A stretch of 64,000 nucleotides of DNA from Synechococcus sp. CC9311 (lineage in GTDB: Bacteria; Cyanobacteriota; Cyanobacteriia; PCC-6307; Cyanobiaceae), in the NCBI RefSeq assembly GCF_000014585.1, contig NC_008319.1, forward strand, positions 558,001 to 622,000. The letters are read 5' to 3'. Position numbers and translations under genes: made by a program. Within the stretch, counting starts at the first letter, position 1, and each line of letters opens with the position of its first letter. Shown here piece by piece: positions 1 to 7,833 of this stretch. Under the pieces are notes generated by a model that worked only from the letters and a program-made list of their open reading frames with translations, did not search any database and was not told where the DNA came from.

Positions 1-438
1 TGCTCCAGCCTCCATCGCTTCTTGAACAACCTCTGGGGTTTCACGTGATAAGAAAATGAGAGCTTTGATGTCTGGGGATTGTCTTTTCGCTTTTTCTACC
101 AGTCTGATCCCGTATCCCCTTTCAAGGTCTTCACTTGTAATCAAGAGGTCTGGATTGCTCTCAAGTTGTATCTCCAGTGCCTCGTCTTCCGTTGTAGTGC
201 CACCGATCAACGATTGCAGGATTGGCTCAGCAAGGCTTACTGCGGTGAGCGTAAGCCTGTTTTTAGAGCAAACCAAGACTCTTTTGTTTGCCAGCATTTG
301 CTTGCATGCATCAACTGCCTTCTTTAATGCGCCCTCAGATGGGTTAAGCCTCAACTGTTTTTGTCTGTGAATAGATGAATGATGGTACCTGCGAATTGTC
401 CTTTTGCCAATCGTGACGATTTGATATTTATGCACCAT
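1..438 (-). CDS. Response regulator with atypical receiver domain (3' end outside window)
   Basis: The minus frame is open from an ATG at 438 to the window edge (146 codons). From about residue 52 it reads as a CheY-like receiver: a hydrophobic first strand (RVLVCSKN), a PDLLITSED stretch and an EAMEAGA stretch near the edge. A NarL/LuxR-type DNA-binding half probably follows outside the window, but I cannot see it. The position where receivers carry the phospho-accepting Asp is Ser (about residue 102), followed directly by Glu and Asp, so phosphorylation may be absent or shifted. The first 50 residues are basic and not receiver-like; the true start could be the internal Met at about residue 48. 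Confidence 0.7.
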   Translation of the reverse strand, partial: MVHKYQIVTIGKRTIRRYHHSSIHRQKQLRLNPSEGALKKAVDACKQMLANKRVLVCSKNRLTLTAVSLAEPILQSLIGGTTTEDEALEIQLESNPDLLITSEDLERGYGIRLVEKAKRQSPDIKALIFLSRETPEVVQEAMEAGA

Positions 439-764
439 CTGCTTCGTTTTTATCTATGGCTAACACTTCTATGGCTATGATTTGAAATAATCTTGTATCG
501 GCAAGGCTTCAATTGTGCTTCGGAGGCTTGAAGCTGTGCACTCAGTGTTATTGAAGTTGTGAATCAAATCGCCGAGGGGTGCTCGCTTCATTCTTTTGAG
601 ATTGATGTCTTGTTTAGCGAACCCTTCGTTCAGTATTGGAAGACGGCAGTTCTCATTGGCAGGCGAGTGGTTCTAGGAATTCGAGTGTGATACGTCGGGG
701 CCGTGAGGTTTGCGTCTTTCAGTGGAGTGGTCTGTCCTTCACGCTTCTGTCTGAGATCACTGCA
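439..764. other. Intergenic region, no gene seen
   Basis: This stretch lies upstream of the minus-strand response regulator and should hold its promoter. I see no convincing ORF, RNA or repeat. Confidence 0.4.
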
Positions 765-796
765 TAAAAAAGCTGCTCCGGTCAGAGAGCAGCTCT
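765..796 (-). terminator. Rho-independent terminator (minus strand)
   Basis: On the minus strand, AGCTGCTC and GAGCAGCT pair across a short loop and are followed by a run of six T. It could end transcription coming from mtnD or from the small ORF at 1040-1114. Confidence 0.6.
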
Positions 797-828
797 GAGC
801 ATGCGCCTAAGCTATCCAAACCAAGAGC

Positions 829-987
829 ATGAGCTACAAACAGCATCTCGAAGCGCAGTGCAAGAGGCCGTCAAATAAGCACTCTTTCGAAGTTCACTTG
901 TTGGTTGATGGCGTCACCAATGATGGGCCTTATGTGGCGGCTAGTCACCTTGTCCCATTCCATTTGGAGGGGCAGGCTGTGAACTGA
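829..987 (+). CDS. Small hypothetical protein, 52 aa
   Basis: An ATG at 829 opens 52 codons ending in TGA. The product is mixed hydrophilic and hydrophobic (SFEVHLLVDGVTNDGPYVAA) without low-complexity bias, which suggests real coding. I recognise no family. It lies alone between a minus-strand terminator and mtnD. The only support is the look of the peptide, so this is a tentative call. Confidence 0.35.
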   Translation: MSYKQHLEAQCKRPSNKHSFEVHLLVDGVTNDGPYVAASHLVPFHLEGQAVN

Positions 988-1039
988 ACGCTTGATTTCA
1001 AAGCTGAATATCAATAAGTGAAAAAATTTTGATGATTGA

Positions 1040-1114
1040 TTAGTTTTTGTCAGTCAATGACTTGGACATGGCAGCTGCAAGAGCAACGCAACCAGCAACG
1101 ATCAGATAGCCCAT
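1040..1114 (-). CDS. Possible single-span membrane microprotein, 24 aa
   Basis: An ATG at 1114 on the minus strand gives 24 residues: a hydrophobic Ala/Val/Leu segment (MGYLIVAGCVALAAAM) and a charged tail. The size and shape resemble the tiny membrane subunits common in cyanobacteria, but it matches none that I know (PetG, PetL, PetM, PetN, PsaM, Psb30). It lies downstream of mtnD on the same strand. Confidence 0.3.
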   Translation of the reverse strand: MGYLIVAGCVALAAAMSKSLTDKN

Positions 1115-1195
1115 GAGATTTGTTTGAAGGCCTACACATCATTTGATTTGGAGGTGCCTGCTGACTGTCTCCGATGAGACCGAATCCTCAATCGA

Positions 1196-1804
1196 TCAGC
1201 CCTGGGTTGTCTGTTTTCTTGCTTGATCAAGGCCTGGATAGTGATCGGCGATCGGATCATGGGTGAAAGACGCCGCCCATCCTCCTGAGTTTTTAAAAAA
1301 ACGAATCACGCAATAGTTCGGGTCGACGCCCATGTCGAACCAGTGCCGGGTTCCAGCTGGAATTGCGATCCAATCATTGGCTTCGCAGATCACTTGAAGC
1401 ACCTCATCCTTGATGTGAAGTGCAAAGAGCCCGCACCCTTCCACAAAAAAGCGCACTTCATCCTCTGCATGCTGGTGCTCTTGCCGAAATGTTTGGCGCA
1501 ACGTTGAGCCGCTGATCTGATCGCGCTCAACGCGCATCACATCCACAGTTTGGTAACCCTCGTTTTTTTGGACGGAAGCAATCAGCGATGCATAGGCCTC
1601 CAAAATCTGCTCTTGCATGGCCCCTTGCTCAAGCTTGGGCTTGCTTGGCCAACGCTGAAACTTGATGCCTCGCGTTTTGAGTTGTGCGCTGATTTGTTCA
1701 GCGTTGCTGGTGCTGAGAAGTGCCTCTGGTGCTGCAGCAACGGCTGAATCACGGTCTGCCTCAACACCCGCGCCCCGCGTTGCGTAAATCCTCAGCTCCG
1801 TCAT
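1196..1804 (-). CDS. mtnD: Acireductone dioxygenase (methionine salvage)
   Basis: A cupin-fold metal dioxygenase that oxidises the acireductone 1,2-dihydroxy-3-keto-5-methylthiopentene to the 2-keto precursor of methionine and formate, recycling methylthioadenosine sulfur. The metal-binding set is visible: HQHAEDE with H110, H112 and E116, and a later His in GTRHWFDMG (H154). This is the family pattern HxHx4E...H. The length (202 aa) is normal for bacterial ARD. Whether it uses Fe or Ni cannot be told. No other methionine-salvage gene is adjacent. Confidence 0.93.
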   Translation of the reverse strand: MTELRIYATRGAGVEADRDSAVAAAPEALLSTSNAEQISAQLKTRGIKFQRWPSKPKLEQGAMQEQILEAYASLIASVQKNEGYQTVDVMRVERDQISGSTLRQTFRQEHQHAEDEVRFFVEGCGLFALHIKDEVLQVICEANDWIAIPAGTRHWFDMGVDPNYCVIRFFKNSGGWAASFTHDPIADHYPGLDQARKQTTQG

Positions 1805-1855
1805 CAGCGCTGCGTTGTTTGAACTTCACTTCTCTAGCCCTGATGGGTCTCTGCC

Positions 1856-2656
1856 GTGGGGCTTGCTCCACCAGACGCTGTCATTGTTGACCTGTTGGTC
1901 GTGGATCCTGTGCCTCACGCTCTGCAATTGATCGGAGTGGGCCCTGGTGATCCAGAGCTTCTCACCATTGCTGCTGTTCGCGCGATTGAAACCGCTGATG
2001 TAGTGGCATATCCCGTCGCACGTGCCGATGCCGAGGGGATGGCTTGGACCATTGCTTCTCGCTGGACGCGATCTGGTCAGCGGCGATTGCCTCTGGTTTT
2101 TCCAATGGTGGCGGAAGCTGAGCCACGTTTGAAGGCTTGGCGGCATGCCGCTGATTCGCTGGCTTCCGAGCTGCGACGAGGTTTGTCGGTGGTTTTGCTT
2201 TGCGAAGGCGATACTTCTCTGTTTGCTTCGAGTAGCTATGTGCAGCTGGCGCTGCGCAAGCAGCACCCTGATCTCACGCTCAAGCTGATTCCAGGTATTC
2301 CTGCGGTTTGTGCCGCAGCCGCTGCTAGCGCAGAGATGGCGATGGATTGGCCCCTTGCCTTACAGCAAGACGGGGTGCTGATTCGTCCTTGCCCAGACCG
2401 TGAATCAGATCTGGAGCGATTGCTTGAATCAGCTGAGTCGAACTCCATGGTGTTGGCATTGATCAAGTTGGGTCAGAGATGGCCATGGGTTCGGGCCTGT
2501 CTGGAGAGGCGTCAGCTGCTTGAGGGCTCCCTCTTCGCGCAACGGGTGGGGTGGCCTGATCAGGTCTTGGCACGTGCCAACGAGATTCCCGCTGAGTCGA
2601 GACCCTATTTTTCATTGCTTCTCATTCGGCAGACTTGGCCTGGGGTATTGCCGTGA
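1856..2656 (+). CDS. cobI: Precorrin-2 C20-methyltransferase
   Basis: A SAM-dependent methyltransferase that methylates C20 of precorrin-2 in cobalamin synthesis. It shows the tetrapyrrole methylase signature LIGVGPGDPELLT near residue 24, a CEGDTSLFASSSY loop and the conserved LIPGIPAVCAAAAA stretch, and has the usual family length. The GTG at 1856 gives 266 aa; GTGs about 45-54 bases downstream would remove a non-conserved leader and are equally possible. The TGA stop overlaps the GTG of the next gene, so the two are probably translationally coupled. Confidence 0.9.
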   Translation: MGLAPPDAVIVDLLVVDPVPHALQLIGVGPGDPELLTIAAVRAIETADVVAYPVARADAEGMAWTIASRWTRSGQRRLPLVFPMVAEAEPRLKAWRHAADSLASELRRGLSVVLLCEGDTSLFASSSYVQLALRKQHPDLTLKLIPGIPAVCAAAAASAEMAMDWPLALQQDGVLIRPCPDRESDLERLLESAESNSMVLALIKLGQRWPWVRACLERRQLLEGSLFAQRVGWPDQVLARANEIPAESRPYFSLLLIRQTWPGVLP

Positions 2657-3279
2657 CAGAAAGCGCTTCGTTTCTCACCTCCTTGAATTGGCTCGGATTA
2701 ATTCACCCCGTCTTGATGATTTTGTTTGTCTATCCGGTGGTGGGTGCCACGATTCGGTTGGGGATCTTGGCGCGAGAGCGGCGGCTGGATCTCAATCCAA
2801 TTGCGCCAACGGTTCCGGTGGAACACGCCGATCATGGGCGTTGGGTGACCGGGGGGATGGTCTTGGCGGTGTTGGTGGCGTTGTTTCACAACGCAATGGC
2901 TGGAGGGATGCAGGGAGATCAGATGTTGGGTTTTTTGCTTGCTGTAGTTGGTGCTGCAGCGGCTTACGTAGCGTTGTTAGGAGCCAAAGGCGTCATCGCA
3001 AAGATGTTGTGGGCAGCAGCCTGTTGGTTCACTCTGATCCTGATTGCCTCACAGCCTGCCTTGCTCCAGTGGCGTCAGTCCTTCCCCACCGCGGTTTGGC
3101 AGTCGCATCTTTGGGGTGGTTCGGCTCTCATCGCCCTCATGTTGGCCGCCGTGGTGATACAGAAGCAGATTGCTGGTCGGCTCTGGATGCGAAGGCTGCA
3201 TGTGTCGATGAATGTTGTTGTTGCTTTGTTGCTAGCGACGCAGGCAATCACGGGGACGCGTGACTTATTCATGCGCTGA
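2653..3279 (+). CDS. DUF4079 family integral membrane protein
   Basis: A protein of 208 aa with about five hydrophobic helices. The N-terminal pattern WLGLIHPVLMILFVYPVVG and the conserved DHGRWVTGG loop match the cyanobacterial DUF4079 family, whose function is unknown. I place the start at the GTG that overlaps the cobI stop (GTGA); a start 18 bases earlier would add six residues. A second member lies at 51,730-52,446 with the same HP...VYP and D.GRW motifs. Its 3' end overlaps the convergent glycosyltransferase by about 15 bases. Confidence 0.8.
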   Translation: MTESASFLTSLNWLGLIHPVLMILFVYPVVGATIRLGILARERRLDLNPIAPTVPVEHADHGRWVTGGMVLAVLVALFHNAMAGGMQGDQMLGFLLAVVGAAAAYVALLGAKGVIAKMLWAAACWFTLILIASQPALLQWRQSFPTAVWQSHLWGGSALIALMLAAVVIQKQIAGRLWMRRLHVSMNVVVALLLATQAITGTRDLFMR

Positions 3280-5280
3280 AGTTTGGAGTGTGGGCGAGTG
3301 CTGCGGGATCAGGCTCGGGTTGAAGGGGCTGCGCTTTGGTGGTGCTATCAGTCGCCGGATTAGGGCAAGCAAGGCACGGCCTTCCTGAGGTGCCTGCCGG
3401 TCAACCCAGCATCCCGGCCGGCAAAACAGCCAGCGAATCAGGGCGTAGCGCTCCTGCCGCGGCATGTTTCCCCAGTGGAGAAGGGCTTCTGTCTTGGTTG
3501 TGTTCGTCAAAATCACTGGCAAAGCCGGCAGCTCTTGGCACCAGCGCAGCCTGGAACTGGCAACCCATGGCAGGGGCGAACGGGAGTAGGTGATCCTGGC
3601 TCCGCTTTCGCTTAAGGCCGTAATGCAGCAGGGGTAACGGTGCCCCCCGTCGTCTTCGATCCAGGCTTCTATCTTGAGCTTTTGCCACGGGGAGAGATCC
3701 TTCGCGGCAGGATCCCAGCAGGCACGAATCGCCACGATCAAACTGAGCAGATTGATCATTCCCCACACCAAGCCGACCGGCCGACCGGCAAGCACCTCTG
3801 CTGGCAGAGCGCTGGCGTTGGACAGCAGCCCGTAGAGGTTCACCAGATTGAACAACACGAGGGCCAAAAGTGGCAGCAGCAGCTCCACGCTGTAGCTACC
3901 GCGATCACGGCGCTGATGTTTGGGGGTCACCCGAAATCCACCGATGCGTCCAATCAGGTTGGCCAGCACGGTCATGGTGAGCGGAACGGTGAGCACCCAG
4001 CCAGTGAGTTCGCTCAAAAAAGCCGTTCGTGACCCACGGTTTAACCAGCTGAGGCTCAACACTTGCAAACTCCAAAGCGGTAGAAGCAAGGTCAATGCGG
4101 CTTGGCTGTTGAGCAAGATCGGGATGACGCCAAGAATGCCGTAGCTGAGTGGCATCAGCATCAGCACCAGCCTTGGCACGTTGTTGAACCAATGCATCAC
4201 GCCCTCGAGGTAAGCGATGCGTTGCCCAAGCGATAACCCTTTGCGACGCAAGGGGCCGCTGCTGAGCCTGAGGCTTTGCAAGGTGCCAGAGGCCCAGCGT
4301 TGGCGCTGGTGCACGAAATCAGCCATGGTTTCAGCTGCTAAACCAGCGCTGAGCTTTTCCTGGAGATAAAGCAGTCGCCAGTGCTGACGGGTCAGGCTGA
4401 TGCCTGTCACGAAATCCTCAGAGATGGCTTGTTCCACGAAGCCACCGATTTGGTTGAGTGCTTTCCGTTTCACCACAAACGACGTGCCTGCACACACCAC
4501 AGCCCCCCAGCCATCGCGGACCGGTTGAATCCAGCGGTAGAAACTTTCTTCATCAGATAGAAGCCAGTTCTCCATCCCCAGATTGCGCATCACCGGGTCG
4601 GCGTTGATGAAGGTTTGAGGGGTCTGAATGAGAGCAACCTCAGGTTCGAGAAGGAATCCAATGCTGCGATCAAGAAATGTGCGTTGGGGAATGAAGTCGG
4701 CGTCGAAGACGGCAACCAGCTCTCCTCGGCAATGGCGCAAACCATGGTTGAGATTGCCGGCCTTGGCATTGACGCGCTCCGGTCGGTGCAAGTAGCGGCA
4801 CCCCAGCTCGGAAGCGAGCGCTTTCACCTCATGACGACCGCTGTCGTCGAGAACCCACACCTTGGTGTGGGGATAGGACAAGTTTGTGCAGCCAATCAGG
4901 GCTCGTTCGAGAACCTTGATGGGCTCGCCGTAGGTGGGAACCAAGATGTCCACGTGTGGTTTCCAGCCGCTCTCAGACCAGCGCTTTTGTTGGTCATTGA
5001 TCTCGAAGCGGCGATCGGGGAACCTCCTCCAAGCGAGCCAGAGCGGTACCAAGCCAACGAGAAGCAACCAGGCTTCGGCGACCAAGAGCAGCACGCTGAG
5101 GGTGATCGATAAGCGGCTATCGAAGTTGAGGCTGGAGGTCACTCTCCAGATCAAATAGCGGAGGGTGAACAGGCTGATCAGCAGGATCAGGCTGCGGCGT
5201 CCCCAGATTGGGGTGTCTTGTTCGGGGCGACGGATCAGCCAGAGCGGCCAGATCAGTAACAGAAGCAACAACGCATTCAT
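3265..5280 (-). CDS. Cellulose-synthase-like glycosyltransferase 2 with degenerate PilZ tail
   Basis: An integral-membrane processive beta-glycosyltransferase of the BcsA type (671 aa). N-terminal membrane helices (about 1-85) are followed by a GT2 domain with DDSG (145-148), DAD (193-195), SED (287-289, in place of TED) and QRQRW (325-329), then more membrane helices (about 365-525) and a PilZ-like tail. The tail keeps ITALSESGARI, resembling D/NxSxxG, but has Ala at the acidic position and no upstream RxxxR, so c-di-GMP binding looks lost. No BcsB, BcsC, BcsZ or other exopolysaccharide gene is adjacent. Its ATG overlaps the dus stop (ATGA), indicating coupling. The product could be cellulose or another beta-glucan. 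Confidence 0.85.
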   Translation of the reverse strand: MNALLLLLLIWPLWLIRRPEQDTPIWGRRSLILLISLFTLRYLIWRVTSSLNFDSRLSITLSVLLLVAEAWLLLVGLVPLWLAWRRFPDRRFEINDQQKRWSESGWKPHVDILVPTYGEPIKVLERALIGCTNLSYPHTKVWVLDDSGRHEVKALASELGCRYLHRPERVNAKAGNLNHGLRHCRGELVAVFDADFIPQRTFLDRSIGFLLEPEVALIQTPQTFINADPVMRNLGMENWLLSDEESFYRWIQPVRDGWGAVVCAGTSFVVKRKALNQIGGFVEQAISEDFVTGISLTRQHWRLLYLQEKLSAGLAAETMADFVHQRQRWASGTLQSLRLSSGPLRRKGLSLGQRIAYLEGVMHWFNNVPRLVLMLMPLSYGILGVIPILLNSQAALTLLLPLWSLQVLSLSWLNRGSRTAFLSELTGWVLTVPLTMTVLANLIGRIGGFRVTPKHQRRDRGSYSVELLLPLLALVLFNLVNLYGLLSNASALPAEVLAGRPVGLVWGMINLLSLIVAIRACWDPAAKDLSPWQKLKIEAWIEDDGGHRYPCCITALSESGARITYSRSPLPWVASSRLRWCQELPALPVILTNTTKTEALLHWGNMPRQERYALIRWLFCRPGCWVDRQAPQEGRALLALIRRLIAPPKRSPFNPSLIPQHSPTLQTSAHE

Positions 5281-6272
5281 TCCATTCGCAGCATCTGTTG
5301 ATCGAGCAAATCAAGGGCCGCGGCAGGCGTGGGGGCCCGCATCAGCTGTTGCCGAAACTGGGATGCGCCGTGGAAGCCAGTGCAGGTCCAGCTCATGTGT
5401 TTCCGGGCAATCAAGAGTCCGTGATCTCCGCGTGCCTCGATCAGCGCCAGGAGTTGTTCCTTGGCGAGGGCTAAGCGCGCAAGCGGTTTGGGCGTGGCTG
5501 GAATCGGCCGATCACTGAGTGCGGCATCGATTTGGCCCACAAGCCAAGGGGCACCCATGCTTCCGCGACCCACCATCACGCCATCGGCGCCGGTGATACG
5601 CAAGCACCGCAGCGCTTCCTCAGGGCTGTTGACATCCCCATTGGCGATCACGGGAATGCTGAGGGCTGCTTTGACAGCAGCAATGGCATTCCAATCCGCA
5701 GTGCCGCTGAAGCGTTGCTCGCGCGTGCGCCCGTGGAGCGTCAGCATTCGCGCTCCTGCCTCCTCCAAGCGTCGGCACCAGTTCACGGCGGCCTGAGCCT
5801 TTACCGCATTGTGTTCACCACACCAGCCGAGACGGGTTTTCACCGTGACCGGAAGCCCTACTGCGGCTACCACGGTGTCGACAATTCTGCAGGCCAGATC
5901 CGGGTCGCGAATCAGCCCGCTGCCGCCTCCTTTTCGGGCGATTTTGCGTACAGGACAGCCCATATTGATGTCGATCAGAAAGGCTCCGGCATCGGCCGCA
6001 CGACGGGCTGCATCTGCCATCGCGTCGGGATGGTGATCAAACAACTGCACCCCGATGGGCCCTGTTTCTTCCTGCAGGCCGTCCATTTTTAGCCGTCCAT
6101 GTCCCAGCTCAAGGCTGGTGGCATTCACCATTTCGGTAAACAGCAATGCATCGGGAGCCCAGCGGCGCACCAGTTGCCTAAAAATCCGATCGCTGACGCC
6201 AGCCAGGGGGGATTGCAGTGCGCGGCATCTGAGTTGTCGCTCTAAGAGTCGACCCTGAATCTTCAGCAGCAT
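5277..6272 (-). CDS. dus: tRNA-dihydrouridine synthase
   Basis: An FMN- and NADPH-dependent enzyme that reduces uridines in tRNA. Family marks are FTEMVNA near the start, GVQLFDHHPDA, the INMGCPVRKIARKGGGSGL loop holding the catalytic Cys, and TLHGRTREQ and IANGDVNS further on. The length (331 aa) is typical. Subfamily (DusA or DusB) is not resolved. It is the first gene of a two-gene unit with the cellulose-synthase-like gene; the functions seem unrelated, so the link may be transcriptional only. Confidence 0.92.
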   Translation of the reverse strand: MLLKIQGRLLERQLRCRALQSPLAGVSDRIFRQLVRRWAPDALLFTEMVNATSLELGHGRLKMDGLQEETGPIGVQLFDHHPDAMADAARRAADAGAFLIDINMGCPVRKIARKGGGSGLIRDPDLACRIVDTVVAAVGLPVTVKTRLGWCGEHNAVKAQAAVNWCRRLEEAGARMLTLHGRTREQRFSGTADWNAIAAVKAALSIPVIANGDVNSPEEALRCLRITGADGVMVGRGSMGAPWLVGQIDAALSDRPIPATPKPLARLALAKEQLLALIEARGDHGLLIARKHMSWTCTGFHGASQFRQQLMRAPTPAAALDLLDQQMLRME

Positions 6273-6337
6273 GGCCAGAGGCCGAAGACCTGTTCATTCT
6301 GCTGGTCAGGCAGTTGGTTTGAGAGTTGGTCTGACCT

Positions 6338-6856
6338 TTGGACTTGTCAATGCAAGCCGATGGGGCGAAAGATGGAGGCCTTCGGTTTGCTCGCATGCCC
6401 CCGACGCATTGGCCGCTTAGCCGCTTGTTATTGAATCGAATCCTGGACGACCGAATTAGTGATCGCTTTGTGGCAGAGCGGGTTTGGGAGCGCTTGGGGT
6501 ACCAGCCGGATGGAGAGGGACTGATCTGGCTCGCTGGGGCTGAGACACCCTCGGCTTGGCGAGAGGCGTTCCCCCAGGCCCCCGAAGTGATCAGTATTCG
6601 CCCCGCCTCCGTGCAACTCACCCGCTCGATTCCACGCGAGCACAAACAGCTACTGAAAGAGCAGTTGAAGTTTGCCGGCTATCGAATCGGGGAGCTTTAC
6701 CCACGGCGAACGCGTCGGGCTACTGCCGTGAATTGGCTGCTGGCTTGGCTGGCATCCCATGAGCAAGTGCTGGAGGAGGAGGGCCCCTTGCCATTGCTGC
6801 TCGATCCGCCACTCAACCCAGTGAGCGGCCATCCAGGTGATCTTCCCGTGCGTTGA
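6338..6856 (+). CDS. DUF1823 family protein
   Basis: A protein of 172 aa. The central block ASVQLTRSIPREHKQLLKEQ and GELYPRRTRRATAVNWLLA are hallmarks of DUF1823, a conserved cyanobacterial and plastid family with no established function. It is soluble, with no signal peptide. The first 18 residues look unlike the family, so the start may be the ATG at about 6350 or the one at about 6392. It stands alone, divergent from dus. Confidence 0.85.
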   Translation: MDLSMQADGAKDGGLRFARMPPTHWPLSRLLLNRILDDRISDRFVAERVWERLGYQPDGEGLIWLAGAETPSAWREAFPQAPEVISIRPASVQLTRSIPREHKQLLKEQLKFAGYRIGELYPRRTRRATAVNWLLAWLASHEQVLEEEGPLPLLLDPPLNPVSGHPGDLPVR

Positions 6857-7088
6857 GACTTAGGTCTCGAGGCTTACAAGAGCCTGGCCAAATTGGCTGC
6901 ATTACGCGGATGCCTAGACGAATAGCAATTGTCCGTGGTGATAAATACTCATTGTTCAGCGAGCACAAAAAAGGAGGGCGTCTGAATCCCTCCCACACGG
7001 GACCTCCGTTCCACCGAAAGCTCCTCTTTACAAACTGTAATACATGCGGCTCTGGTGGCGAAGGGCGGTTCTCCTCCCTGTTGGTGGG
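6857..7088. other. Intergenic region with a minus-strand terminator
   Basis: No convincing ORF larger than 25 codons. The stretch ends a possible minus-strand transcript (see the terminator and small ORF listed separately). Confidence 0.4.
6967..6994 (-). terminator. Rho-independent terminator (minus strand)
   Basis: Read on the minus strand: GGGAGGG, a nine-base loop, then CCCTCC followed by six T. It lies over 300 bases past the stop of the L,D-transpeptidase, leaving room for a long 3' UTR, a small ORF or a small RNA between them. Confidence 0.65.
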
Positions 7089-7166
7089 TTAAGCGTTCTT
7101 GGCTTCGGGTTCCAGTGCGACCCGTTGCTCTGCCTGGGTGATCACGCAGTTTTGGGTCAAGTGCAT
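7089..7166 (-). CDS. Possible 25-aa peptide downstream of the L,D-transpeptidase
   Basis: An ATG at 7166 on the minus strand opens 25 codons (MHLTQNCVITQAEQ...) ending in TAA. It lies between the transpeptidase stop and a clear minus-strand terminator. No Shine-Dalgarno is evident and I recognise no family, so it may be chance. Confidence 0.2.
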   Translation of the reverse strand: MHLTQNCVITQAEQRVALEPEAKNA

Positions 7167-7215
7167 GCGTCGGTCAAGCGCTTCAATGCGTGCCGATTAA
7201 GGCTGATTCGGTTGT

Positions 7216-7256
7216 CCCTTTCAGTTCCCATCAAAGGTGGGGGAGGGCTGAAAGGG
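7216..7256. other. Inverted repeat, 9-bp stem
   Basis: CCCTTTCAG at 7216-7224 pairs perfectly with CTGAAAGGG at 7248-7256 across a 23-base loop. It lies in the untranslated stretch after the L,D-transpeptidase and has no T-run typical of a terminator. It may be part of a structured 3' UTR or small RNA. Confidence 0.4.
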
Positions 7257-7316
7257 TTGTTTGTCGGAGCCCTTGCTATGACTGAGTTTGTTCGGTTGGA
7301 TTGATGGGCTTGCCCC

Positions 7317-7700
7317 TCAGGCCTGGATGATGACCTTGGTGCCTTTGGGTGTGTTTTCGAACAGCCAGCGAGCTTGTTGGGTGGGCATGCGAACGCAACC
7401 GTGACTTCTGGGTACGCCAAAGGCCTGGCCGGCATCTTCTTGCCAAGGAGCAGCGTGCATGCAAATGGCCTCATTGGCAGTGATGCACATGGCGTAGGGC
7501 ACGCCAGGAGAGACATAGGTGCGCCCCCGCATCGTCACCGAGCGGTACTTCGTGAGCACGGAGGCATGCCCCGTGGGCGTGGGGGATGAGGCTTTGCCCG
7601 TGCTCACGGGAATCACCCGGACGGTTTGTGCTTGCTCGTTAAGCACTGTGAGGGTCTGATCGGAGAGATCGACCACGAGCGTTGCAATGAGCTCAAGCAT
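7317..7700 (-). CDS. L,D-transpeptidase, YkuD type
   Basis: A minimal YkuD domain of 127 aa. It shows the catalytic SHGCVRM motif (nucleophilic Cys) and the upstream CMHAAPW His. The family cross-links peptidoglycan stem peptides or attaches proteins to them by L,D bonds. The start VVDLSDQTLTV is the usual first strand of the domain. No signal peptide is visible, so export would need an unseen N-terminal extension or another route. Confidence 0.88.
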   Translation of the reverse strand: MLELIATLVVDLSDQTLTVLNEQAQTVRVIPVSTGKASSPTPTGHASVLTKYRSVTMRGRTYVSPGVPYAMCITANEAICMHAAPWQEDAGQAFGVPRSHGCVRMPTQQARWLFENTPKGTKVIIQA

Positions 7701-7833
7701 GATTGTGCCGCTGGCGTCGCTGTCATAGGCCTAGCTGTGTCGCATGCGTCTCATCCGTCTCGTTCTGAATGATTTCGCATTTCTGTGATGGGTCACCTCT
7801 GTACTGTCAAGAAAGTTTTTCCTGGCTCCCGTC

